A stretch of DNA of 64,000 nucleotides, from positions 2,790,001 to 2,854,000 of the forward strand of contig CP112982.1 in assembly GCA_041875495.1 (NCBI GenBank), read 5' to 3'. The position numbers and the translations under genes are program-made. Below the pieces are notes generated by a model. The model saw only the letters and a program-made list of their open reading frames with translations, was not told the DNA's origin and did not search any database. Of this stretch, positions 47,405 to 54,923 are shown one piece after another; the first letter of the stretch is position 1, and the number at the start of each line of letters is the position of its first letter. The DNA comes from Halomonas sp. CH40. GTDB taxonomy: Bacteria; Pseudomonadota; Gammaproteobacteria; Pseudomonadales; Halomonadaceae.

Positions 47405-49180
47405 ATGGATGACTCAGCTATTGCATCTATTGATCAATTCCCAGTGGGCTGCCTGGTTTCAGACATTAATCGCCAGATTCACTACAGTAACCAGTATTTT
47501 GAAAAACGTTACGGCTATGCACACAATGAACTCCTTGGCTGCGACATTTTTGTTTTGCTCAGCAAGGCATCACAAATAATGTACGACAGCTTCATCATGC
47601 CAATGATTGTTTATGAAGGCTGCTGTGACGAAATACGGGTAACCTTGACAACAAAGGCCGGAAACCCAATTCCCGCCGTAGTTAGCGCTTATCGCGACCC
47701 GGAAAAAAATGAGCGGATTTTCTGGAGCATCGGTAGTGCCGCGCGCTCTGAACAACTGTTTCAGGAACTGAATGAAACCAAGGAGCTGCTTAGCAAGAAA
47801 GTCTCACTTTTGCGGTCATTATCGGAAACAGATCCGTTAACCGGCTTACCTAATCGCAGTGCCTTGACACAGCACCTGGATCACGAAATGACATATCGTG
47901 ATCCTGAAAAGCTGGCGTTTACGCTGGCCTTCATTGATCTTGATGGCTTCAAGGAAGTCAACGATACCTATGGTCATGATATGGGCGACGAAGTGCTGCG
48001 CTGCTCAGCCAACCGCCTGGTCAAAAACCTTAAGAAAGAGGATGTGGTGGCCCGATTTGGCGGCGATGAATTTGTTGTTTTTCTGGATACCCTGGATAAC
48101 GTTGCCTCGGCGAAAAAGGTTTTCAATCGCCTGATCAAAAAACTGTCTGAGCCGTTTGAAGTTGACTCAGTGACGATTCAAGTCTCTGCCAGCATTGGTA
48201 TTACGTTTTATCCTCAGGCGGAAAACGTCGATACCGGCCAGCTGCTGCGCCAGGCAGACCAGGCTATGTATCAGGCCAAGATTGCAGGGCGCAACCGGCT
48301 CAGCGTTTTCGACACAGCGACCGAACAGCATCAGAAATATACACTTAAAAGCCGCAACGTGGTTCAAACCGCGATGCTGAATAACCAGTTTGAACTTTAT
48401 TACCAACCCAAAGTTAATATGCGCACTGGCACCGTCCTCGGGGTTGAAGCACTTCTGCGCTGGAATCACCCCGATGAGGGAGTGAAGAGCCCGGCCACTT
48501 TTCTGCCTGCAATAAGCGGCACCACCACAGGGTTGAGCCTGGGCAGGTGGGTGCTCATTACGGCACTGACTCAGCTTCAGCAATGGCTCGATCAAGGACT
48601 GGACATGTCTGTCAGCATCAATATTGATGGCTATCATCTGCAGCATCCTGAATTTCTTAACGACCTGACCACAGCGCTATCCGGCTTCCCAGACCTCCCT
48701 CTCCAACGGCTTGAACTGGAAGTGATTGAAACCAGCGCCATTGAGGATATCAACCGCGTTGCAACGGTGGTTACCTCGTGCCGTAAAATCGGTATCCGGG
48801 TTTCTCTGGACGATTTTGGAACCGGCTATTCGACGTTAGGGCATCTGAGAGACCTGTCAGTCGATGTATTGAAAATTGATCGCAGCTTTGTCCAGAACAT
48901 GCTGGACAGCAGTGGCGACCTGGCCATTATCAAAGGCGTAGTCGGTTTTGCATCCGCTTTCGAATGCAGCCTGATCGCTGAAGGTGTTGAAACCTTACAG
49001 CATGCCCAGAGCCTAATGGAACTGGGCTGCGAAGGTGGTCAAGGCTTTTATATTGCGCGCCCCATGCCCGCCCATAAGCTTGGGAGCTGGGTAGAAAACT
49101 GGCAGCAACAAGGATTCACCCGACAATTTCACTACCTAAGCCCTAATATCCCAATACAGCTAGAGCACAGAACCAGATGA
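47405..49180 (+). CDS. PAS-GGDEF-EAL cyclic-di-GMP signalling protein with an RsbP-type PAS domain
   Basis: This 591-residue cytosolic protein joins a PAS sensor (about 8-112), a short coiled linker, a GGDEF diguanylate cyclase domain (about 140-305, intact RFGGDEF at 217-223) and an EAL phosphodiesterase domain (about 325-575). The EAL part keeps GVEALLRW, EVIET, LDDFGTGYS, KIDRSF, AEGVET and QGF, so both activities look possible. The GGDEF inhibitory site RxxD reads KxxD (210-213), so product inhibition may be weak. The PAS sequence resembles that of Bacillus RsbP (pattern FxxPM..YEGCCDEIRVTLTTKAG.PIP). It overlaps the RsbQ-like hydrolase by ATGA, which strongly suggests a working pair. GAGGA precedes ATG 47405. 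Confidence 0.93.
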   Translation: MDDSAIASIDQFPVGCLVSDINRQIHYSNQYFEKRYGYAHNELLGCDIFVLLSKASQIMYDSFIMPMIVYEGCCDEIRVTLTTKAGNPIPAVVSAYRDPEKNERIFWSIGSAARSEQLFQELNETKELLSKKVSLLRSLSETDPLTGLPNRSALTQHLDHEMTYRDPEKLAFTLAFIDLDGFKEVNDTYGHDMGDEVLRCSANRLVKNLKKEDVVARFGGDEFVVFLDTLDNVASAKKVFNRLIKKLSEPFEVDSVTIQVSASIGITFYPQAENVDTGQLLRQADQAMYQAKIAGRNRLSVFDTATEQHQKYTLKSRNVVQTAMLNNQFELYYQPKVNMRTGTVLGVEALLRWNHPDEGVKSPATFLPAISGTTTGLSLGRWVLITALTQLQQWLDQGLDMSVSINIDGYHLQHPEFLNDLTTALSGFPDLPLQRLELEVIETSAIEDINRVATVVTSCRKIGIRVSLDDFGTGYSTLGHLRDLSVDVLKIDRSFVQNMLDSSGDLAIIKGVVGFASAFECSLIAEGVETLQHAQSLMELGCEGGQGFYIARPMPAHKLGSWVENWQQQGFTRQFHYLSPNIPIQLEHRTR

Positions 49181-49995
49181 TACTGACGAAAGAAAAAGTC
49201 ATTGCCCGCAATAACATAGAAATTTTTGGCTCAGGAAATACGACCTTACTGATGGCCCATGGTTTTGGCTGCAACCAGACCATGTGGTATCGCCTGACGC
49301 CGGAATTGCAAAGCCGCTATACGCTTGTCCTATTCGATTATGTCGGCTCTGGCCAGTCCCAGTTGTCTGCCTACAGTGAAGCCCGCTACAGCTCGCTGGA
49401 AGGTTACGCTGCGGATATCAACGAGATCTGCACCACCCTTGACCTGACACAGGTTCATCTGGTTGGCCATTCGGTCAGCTGTACCATTGGCATGCTCGCG
49501 GCCAATAACGACCCGGAACGCTTTGCCAGCCAGATCATGGTGTGCCCATCGCCGTGCTTTTTGAACCTGCCACCTGATTACCATGGCGGTTTTGAGCGCT
49601 CAGACCTGGAAGAACTGGTTCAACTGATGGATCGTAACCATATGGGCTGGGCCAGCTATCTCGCCCCGCTGGTAATGGGCAGCGCCAGCCCGGACTTAAT
49701 GGTGGGTGAACTTTCCGACAGCTTCTGCTCAACGGACCCTCTGGTGGCCAAGACCTTTGCCCAGGCGACGTTCTTTTCTGACTATCGCCACCTGCTGCCC
49801 AACAACCAACACCCTACCCTGCTGCTGCAAAGCCAGGTTGATGCCCTTGCCAGTGAAAGCATTGGCCATTATATGCAGGCACATATGCCCAAGAGCACGC
49901 TTCATGTACTGCCCACCGAAGGCCATTGTATTCACATGACACACCCGGACCTGATCAGCCAGGAAATGATCACCTGGCTGGATAGGGCGGCTTGA
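49177..49995 (+). CDS. RsbQ-like alpha/beta hydrolase, probable ligand sensor paired with the PAS protein
   Basis: This 272-residue protein closely follows Bacillus subtilis RsbQ along its length: LLMAHGFGCNQTMW, LFDYVGSGQSQLSAY, RYSSLEGYAADI, GHSVS, MVCPSPCFLNLPPDYHGGFE, FCSTDPLVAKTFAQATFFSDYR and GHCIHMTHP. The catalytic triad is Ser99, Asp222 and His250. In Bacillus, RsbQ works with the PAS domain of RsbP to report energy stress, and its fold is that of the plant D14/KAI2 receptors. Here its partner is the overlapping PAS-GGDEF-EAL gene, so it should feed a c-di-GMP output. The ligand is unknown. It ends 263 bp before the rhodopsin gene. Confidence 0.92.
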   Translation: MILTKEKVIARNNIEIFGSGNTTLLMAHGFGCNQTMWYRLTPELQSRYTLVLFDYVGSGQSQLSAYSEARYSSLEGYAADINEICTTLDLTQVHLVGHSVSCTIGMLAANNDPERFASQIMVCPSPCFLNLPPDYHGGFERSDLEELVQLMDRNHMGWASYLAPLVMGSASPDLMVGELSDSFCSTDPLVAKTFAQATFFSDYRHLLPNNQHPTLLLQSQVDALASESIGHYMQAHMPKSTLHVLPTEGHCIHMTHPDLISQEMITWLDRAA

Positions 49996-50044
49996 ACGTT
50001 CACTAAGGACTGCATTCAAAAAAGCTAAATTAAAAAGCATTTAC

Positions 50045-50081
50045 TTATACAATAGTATTGATTTGAATAAATTCTGTATAA
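50045..50081. promoter_or_regulatory. Inverted repeat TTATACA-N23-TGTATAA upstream of rhodopsin
   Basis: TTATACA (50045-50051) and TGTATAA (50075-50081) are exact reverse complements, centre to centre 30 bp apart, about three helical turns. Between them are CAATAGTATTG (50050-50060) and GAATAAATTC (50065-50074), both small palindromes. This arrangement fits a dimeric regulator's operator, but no protein can be named. Confidence 0.45.
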
Positions 50082-50093
50082 CTTCTTGAAGTT
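50080..50093. promoter_or_regulatory. Palindrome AACTTC-TT-GAAGTT upstream of rhodopsin
   Basis: A perfect 6-bp inverted repeat around TT, directly next to the TGTATAA half-site. It could be part of a compound operator. Confidence 0.4.
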
Positions 50094-50119
50094 CAGCTCC
50101 AGCAGGACTAGTCTCACTT

Positions 50120-50151
50120 AAGTTATCCAGCACTTGAATGCTGAATAACTT
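50120..50151. promoter_or_regulatory. 13-bp hairpin/palindrome about 107 bp upstream of the rhodopsin start
   Basis: AAGTTATCCAGCA (50120-50132) and TGCTGAATAACTT (50139-50151) pair at 12 of 13 positions around the loop CTTGAA. No T tract follows, so it is not a normal terminator. It may be an operator or a structure in the leader RNA. Confidence 0.6.
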
Positions 50152-50257
50152 CTGTAACGGATTATCTGTCGGCAGTTCACCGCTTGCGTGCTTACATGCA
50201 TCACAAAGTGCGTATTCGGTGCCTGCTTGCATAACCAACGCTGCTGGAGACAAACTC

Positions 50258-51079
50258 ATGGAAATTGAAGCTTTATCCCTAGGGCAATATTCATTCGTAC
50301 AGAATGGCTATTCGTTCGGCTTTGCTGTCATGGCAGCTGCCACCCTGTTCTTCTGGTTGATGAAATCAGAAATCGCACCATCTTACCGCCTCGCCATTAC
50401 TATTACCGGTCTGGTAACCGCGGTAGCGGCCTATCACTACCTGCAGATCATGCTGTCGTGGAATGCCGCCGCTGACGTCACCACAGGTGAAGTACTGGCG
50501 ACCGGCAAGCCCTTTAACCAGGCTTACCGATATGTCGACTGGTTATTGACCGTACCACTTCTGCTCATTGAGCTGATTCTGGTCATGCGCCTATCCAAGG
50601 CAGAAACCATCAAGAAATCAACCGTTCTGGGTGGTGCTGCAGCATTGATGATCGTCCTGGGCTATCCGGGCGAAGTATCCAGCGTAGGCGGTCTGCGCTT
50701 TGTATTCTGGGTACTTTCCATGATCCCGTTCGTATTTATCGTGTACCAGCTGGTAGTGGGCCTGAAGGAGTCCATCTCCAAGCAGCCTGAAAGCGTCCAG
50801 AACCTTGTACAGATCTCTATTTACCTGGTCATCGGTTCCTGGTTGTTCTACCCGATCGTCTACCTCTTCCCGTTGGTAGGCCTGGACGGTGGCGCCGCCA
50901 TCACAGCTGTCGAAATCGGCTACACAGTGGCAGATATCGTGGCGAAAGCAGTCTTCGGTGTATTCATCTTCGTCATTGCGATGCGCAAGTCGCAGGCCGA
51001 AAGTGAAGAAGCCAACGGCGCGACTGCCACACTGGCAGACGATAACGCTGAAGGCGAAGAAACGTCGAAACTCTCGTAA
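50258..51079 (+). CDS. Proton-pumping rhodopsin, xanthorhodopsin-like clade
   Basis: This 273-residue seven-helix retinal protein starts at ATG 50258 with GGAGA 7 nt upstream. Helix C reads RYVDWLLTVPLLLIELIL: Arg91, Asp94 (Schiff-base acceptor), Thr98 and Glu105 (donor) form the DTE motif of outward proton pumps. Leu102, at the spectral tuning position, predicts green absorption. His60 pairs with Asp94, and Lys230 in YTVADIVAKAVFG binds retinal, with Asp226 as second counterion. The sequence is closer to Salinibacter xanthorhodopsin (ALMIVLGYPGEVS, LSMIPF) than to SAR86 proteorhodopsin. The residue that is Gly156 in xanthorhodopsin, needed for carotenoid antenna binding, is Trp151 here. The C-terminal tail is acidic. 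It heads the crtEIBY-blh cluster. Confidence 0.96.
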   Translation: MEIEALSLGQYSFVQNGYSFGFAVMAAATLFFWLMKSEIAPSYRLAITITGLVTAVAAYHYLQIMLSWNAAADVTTGEVLATGKPFNQAYRYVDWLLTVPLLLIELILVMRLSKAETIKKSTVLGGAAALMIVLGYPGEVSSVGGLRFVFWVLSMIPFVFIVYQLVVGLKESISKQPESVQNLVQISIYLVIGSWLFYPIVYLFPLVGLDGGAAITAVEIGYTVADIVAKAVFGVFIFVIAMRKSQAESEEANGATATLADDNAEGEETSKLS

Positions 51080-51113
51080 GCCTCGGCCTTTCATAACAGG
51101 AGTTTTACCGGCC

Positions 51114-52274
51114 ATGGATGGCCATGATCAAAAGGACGTTGGTATGGTCACTGCAACACTAAATCAAACTGCCATGTTCAATGTCACAGGTGCTGTCAGC
51201 ATCGATCAGCCATTGTCGGAGCACGCCGACGTTTCTGTTACCGACAGCATTGATGTCGACATTGATAGTGAACTTGTCCGCGTCGGGGAACTGATGCGCA
51301 GCAGTCTGAATGCACCTGTCAGCTGGCCTGCAACTGCCGCCAGCCTTTATCATCTGAATACCCAAGGTAGCCAATTACGTGCACGTCTGGCGCTCTTGAG
51401 CGGCATGGCGTTTGGCGCTTCAATCAGCCACCGCACCGCGGCTGCAGCTGCCGCAGAACTGATTCATAACGCTTCACTGGTTCACGATGACCTGTGCGAT
51501 GGTGATGCTCAGCGTCGTGGGCAAGCGTCCGTCTGGAAACGCTACAACCCCAATGTGGCGCTATGCACTGGAGATATGATGCTGACTGCGGCTTTTCGGG
51601 CTGCTCTGGCAAGTGACTCCTCTAAACACCAGTTAGCACTTGTACAACTATTAACTGACCGCACTAGTCAGGTGATTGCCGGGCAAAGCATTGAAATTGC
51701 CAACCCTACAACATTCACTGAGAAGTCTTCTGAAAGCACTCCTCAGTTTTCCAATAAGCATCAGAAAAAAGTCTGTTTGACCGACTACCTGCAGGCGACA
51801 TTAGCAAAGACAGCTCCCCTGATTGCTCTGCCCCTTGAGGCTGGCGCATTGGGCGGTAAGTTGACTAGCGGGGAACATGACCAGATCCGCTATTTTGCCA
51901 ATGCCGTCGGGCTGGCCTATCAGATTATTGATGACCTTGACGATGTCGATGTCACCCATCTGAGCGATTGCCAGCCAGATAACTTTCATGACTATCACGC
52001 CTGGCCGCAACACTGGCCGCCCGGTTCCACACACTCTGGTTCCACGCACTCTGGTTTCACATACCCTGGCGGCCCAATAGCAAGCACCATGCAACGCGCC
52101 GTGCGTCATGCCTCAGCGGCACTGTCACGCGCTGAAAGGCTGATTGAGCATTTCCCTGACCAGCTGGCAAGCGCCTTAGCCGCCATACTTGCCAAACTTC
52201 GCCAGCAGCTTGTGGAACATCGCCAGTCAATCGCGAGCCACCTTCATCATTACCCAGGGAAATCGGCCTCATGA
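51114..52274 (+). CDS. crtE: Geranylgeranyl diphosphate synthase CrtE, divergent
   Basis: CrtE condenses isoprenoid units to C20 GGPP, the first committed precursor here. The 386-residue product has both aspartate-rich motifs: DDLCD (125-129), followed by QRRG, and DDLDD (273-277). It is unusual: an N-terminal extension of about 55 residues, a charged insertion near 200-220, and a Ser/Thr/His/Pro-rich stretch (285-320) in place of the usual GK..G(x)D segment after the second motif. The start was placed at ATG 51114 (AGGAG 11 nt away); ATG 51144 with AAGGA 7 nt upstream is an equal alternative. It follows rhodopsin by 34 bp and overlaps crtI by ATGA. Confidence 0.9.
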   Translation: MDGHDQKDVGMVTATLNQTAMFNVTGAVSIDQPLSEHADVSVTDSIDVDIDSELVRVGELMRSSLNAPVSWPATAASLYHLNTQGSQLRARLALLSGMAFGASISHRTAAAAAAELIHNASLVHDDLCDGDAQRRGQASVWKRYNPNVALCTGDMMLTAAFRAALASDSSKHQLALVQLLTDRTSQVIAGQSIEIANPTTFTEKSSESTPQFSNKHQKKVCLTDYLQATLAKTAPLIALPLEAGALGGKLTSGEHDQIRYFANAVGLAYQIIDDLDDVDVTHLSDCQPDNFHDYHAWPQHWPPGSTHSGSTHSGFTYPGGPIASTMQRAVRHASAALSRAERLIEHFPDQLASALAAILAKLRQQLVEHRQSIASHLHHYPGKSAS

Positions 52275-53845
52275 ATACATCCGACGCCTTTGCAGCGCAC
52301 TCATCCGCCGACTCGGTCAGCCACACGAACAAGGCGGTTGTCATTGGTTCAGGCTTTGGCGGGCTGGCCATTGCTCTGCGTCTCTTGTCAGACGGCTGGA
52401 ATGTGGAGCTGCTGGAGCGTCATGGTGACCTTGGTGGCCGGGCCCGGGTATTCCATCTTGATGGGGTGGCTTTTGATGCCGGCCCCACCGTCATTACCGC
52501 CCCATTTCTCTTTGAAGAATTATTTGAGCGTTTTGGGGAAAAATTTGATCAACATGTAACGCTTTTGCCAGTCGAGCCTTTCTATCGGATGGATTATTCC
52601 GATGGCAGTTATTTTGATTATAAAAGCACTACCGATGAGATCATGGCTGAAATTGAGCGCCTGGCACCTGGCACCAGCAACCGCTATAACGACTTCTTGA
52701 CGGCCACAGAGAAGATGTATCAGCGCGGCTTTGTTGATCTGGCCGAGCAGCCGTTCACCAAGGTTACCGATATGCTCAAGGTGCTGCCGGATCTGGTGCG
52801 CCTGCGGGCAGATAAAAGTTTGTACACCTTTGTCTCGCGCTTTTTTGATGACGAACGCCTGAGGCGGGCGTTTTCCGTGCCTTCCCTGCTGGTTGGAGGA
52901 CATCCGTTTCGCACCTCTTCGCTGTATGGCTTGATCCATGCATTGGAACGCCGCGGTGGCGTCTGGTTTCCCAAAGGCGGTACAGGCGCCCTGGTCACGG
53001 CACTTGCCGAGCTTTTCCAGCGCCACGGCGGTGTTATCCGCACCCATCAGGAAGTGACTGCTCTGAGCGTTGAGGAAAACCGCGTGACCGGCGTTGAAGT
53101 CAGTGGCCGTCAACACTACCCGGCCGATATTGTGGTCAGCAATGCTGACCCTTTGCATGTCTATGAAAACTGGCTGCCCATGAAGCGCTGGGGCAAGCTC
53201 CTGAATGGTTTTCGGCGGCGCATGAAACAATCCATGGGGCTCTTGGTTGTGTACTTTGTCACCAAGCGCCGCTACACCGAGCTTGAGCACCACACCATCG
53301 TATTTGGCGACACCTTCAAGGAAATCCTCGATACCATTTTTGATGATTACGAAGTACCTGAAGATCTGAGCCTATATCTGCACAGGCCCAGCGCCACCGA
53401 CCCGGAGATGGCGCCGCCAGAGGGCGATGCCTTCTATGTTCTGGCGCCGGTGCCTAACCTTCAGGGCCGTCAGGACTGGGAGACACTCGAACCGCAGATG
53501 ACTCAGAATATCCTGTCGACCTTGCAGCAGCGCCTGATGCCGGATCTATTTGAACAGCTTGGCGCGACCCACACGGTGTCGCCGCGCTATTTCCACGACG
53601 CACTTTCCAGCCCGTTCGGCAGCGGCTTTTCCATCGCCCCGACGCTGACCCAGTCAGCGGGTTTTCGCTACCATAACCGCTCACCGCATTATCAGAACCT
53701 CTATTTTGTCGGCGCGGGCACTCACCCTGGCGCCGGGGTGCCTGGTGTGGTGTCGTCGGCCGGCGTGGTGGAAAAGCTGGTCAGGGAAGATCACGCCGTC
53801 AGCCGTGAACAACTCACTGCGGTTCAGGACAAGACTGCCGTATGA
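52271..53845 (+). CDS. crtI: Phytoene desaturase CrtI
   Basis: CrtI oxidises phytoene to lycopene in four steps using FAD. The 524-residue protein has the dinucleotide motif VVIGSGFGGLAIALRL (about 24-39), then LLERHGDLGGRARVFHLDGVAFDAGPTVI blocks, and the C-terminal FAD/carotenoid motif FVGAGTHPGAGVPGVVSSA near 480-498. These are the bacterial-type CrtI signatures. Start and stop overlap crtE and crtB by ATGA. The number of desaturation steps (three or four) cannot be read from sequence, but crtY downstream implies lycopene. Confidence 0.95.
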   Translation: MNTSDAFAAHSSADSVSHTNKAVVIGSGFGGLAIALRLLSDGWNVELLERHGDLGGRARVFHLDGVAFDAGPTVITAPFLFEELFERFGEKFDQHVTLLPVEPFYRMDYSDGSYFDYKSTTDEIMAEIERLAPGTSNRYNDFLTATEKMYQRGFVDLAEQPFTKVTDMLKVLPDLVRLRADKSLYTFVSRFFDDERLRRAFSVPSLLVGGHPFRTSSLYGLIHALERRGGVWFPKGGTGALVTALAELFQRHGGVIRTHQEVTALSVEENRVTGVEVSGRQHYPADIVVSNADPLHVYENWLPMKRWGKLLNGFRRRMKQSMGLLVVYFVTKRRYTELEHHTIVFGDTFKEILDTIFDDYEVPEDLSLYLHRPSATDPEMAPPEGDAFYVLAPVPNLQGRQDWETLEPQMTQNILSTLQQRLMPDLFEQLGATHTVSPRYFHDALSSPFGSGFSIAPTLTQSAGFRYHNRSPHYQNLYFVGAGTHPGAGVPGVVSSAGVVEKLVREDHAVSREQLTAVQDKTAV

Positions 53846-54921
53846 CCACAGCAGCCGCGACCTCCCAGGCCACCCTGCGCCAGCATGGGAAAAGCTTTCA
53901 CTGGGCAGGATTTTTTCTGCCCCGCGAGCAGCTACAGGATGGCGCGCGGCTGTATCACGTCTGCCGCCAGGTGGATGATATTGCCGATAATGCCGCAACC
54001 GATGCAGAGCGCCAGCGCGCTCTAAAAATGCTTACCTGCCTGCAATCCAGGCTAAATGCCCGACCGCAACCCCAGCTGACAGCCGCGGAAACCGGCACTA
54101 AGCCAAGCACCGAGTCCAGGCTGTCAAACAGCGAGCAACAACTTGTTAGTGCTCTCGAAGCCGATATTGTTGCGCTGTTTGCGCAGGATTCACGCTGCCT
54201 GCACGCCATGCAGGATCTGGTGGCCACCATGGTCATTGACCTCTCCCCCGTTCAGCTTGAGGATGAGCAGGCCCTGCTGGGCTATGCCTACGGCGCTGCG
54301 GGTACTGTCGGGGTGATGATGTGCCAGCTGATGGGCGCGCGTGAGCCGGATCACTCCCTGGCCTTTGCGATTGATCTGGGGGTGGCGATGCAGATGACCA
54401 ATATCGCTCGAGATGTGCTGGAAGATGCCCAACGCGGTCGGGTTTACCTGCCGCAAACTTGGCTGAAGCAGCCGATAACAGCTGACGCTATTGCCCATGG
54501 CGAACCACAGGCGCGCCACCAGGCCTGGCAAGCAGTTGGTCAGCTGATTGAACGGGCGGAAGCCTATTACACCAGCGGCTGGCAGGGGCTGGCGTATCTA
54601 CCCCCGCGTACCCGGCTAGCCATCGGCATTGCCCTGCGGGTGTATCGTCAGATCGGGCGGCGCATTCAAGGTTTAAGCGCAGAGGACTACTGGGCTCAGC
54701 GGGTGGTGGTGCCCAAAAGCCGCAAGCTGCAGCAAAGCCTGCTGGCGCTGCCAGCGCTGTTTAACACCTCAGCCGCCTGGCACGATGCGGCCTTGCATCA
54801 GCCGCTGGAAGCCCAACTGTCAGGCTATGCGCTGACTCCCAGAACCCTTGACAATACTGCTGCTCCCCAGCCAGAAGCTCATTCGCCTGGAAGGGAACAG
54901 CGCCATTCAGGGAAGGCATGA
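53842..54921 (+). CDS. crtB: Phytoene synthase CrtB
   Basis: CrtB joins two GGPP molecules head to head into phytoene. The 359-residue product has the first aspartate motif in CRQVDDIADN (45-49), YAYGAAGTVGVMMCQLMG, and the second motif NIARDVLEDAQRGRVYLPQTWL. Compared with typical CrtB it carries an insertion of about 25 residues near 70-95 (rich in Thr, Ser and Glu) and a C-terminal tail of low complexity. It overlaps crtI, and its stop falls 2 bp before the favoured crtY start. Confidence 0.94.
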   Translation: MTTAAATSQATLRQHGKSFHWAGFFLPREQLQDGARLYHVCRQVDDIADNAATDAERQRALKMLTCLQSRLNARPQPQLTAAETGTKPSTESRLSNSEQQLVSALEADIVALFAQDSRCLHAMQDLVATMVIDLSPVQLEDEQALLGYAYGAAGTVGVMMCQLMGAREPDHSLAFAIDLGVAMQMTNIARDVLEDAQRGRVYLPQTWLKQPITADAIAHGEPQARHQAWQAVGQLIERAEAYYTSGWQGLAYLPPRTRLAIGIALRVYRQIGRRIQGLSAEDYWAQRVVVPKSRKLQQSLLALPALFNTSAAWHDAALHQPLEAQLSGYALTPRTLDNTAAPQPEAHSPGREQRHSGKA

Positions 54922-54923
54922 CC

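Larger units (their letters stand above)
49996..50257 (+). promoter_or_regulatory. Upstream region of the rhodopsin-carotenoid operon
   Basis: This AT-rich 262-bp stretch precedes the rhodopsin start. It holds several inverted repeats (described separately) and a good ribosome binding site GGAGA (50246-50250, 7 nt from ATG). No strongly matching -35/-10 pair was found; TATAAC at 50077-50082 is the best -10-like hexamer, but its only upstream -35-like box, TTGATT at 50058-50063, is too close (13 bp). An open frame on the opposite strand here is not convincing as a gene. Confidence 0.6.

Noticed and set aside
47215..47406. 63-residue minus-strand frame in the AT-rich gap before the GGDEF gene
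   Set aside because: No homology, no ribosome binding site and overlap with the leader of the PAS-GGDEF-EAL gene.
50058..50082. Sigma-70 promoter TTGATT / TATAAC for rhodopsin
   Set aside because: The spacing is only 13 bp, too short for a standard promoter; kept only as a weak hint.
50041..50259. 72-residue frame on the minus strand upstream of rhodopsin
   Set aside because: No ribosome binding site or recognisable domain, and it lies across the palindromic regulatory region.
50889..51113. Upstream extension of crtE into the rhodopsin gene
   Set aside because: It overlaps the rhodopsin coding sequence and has no homology; two better starts exist at 51114 and 51144.
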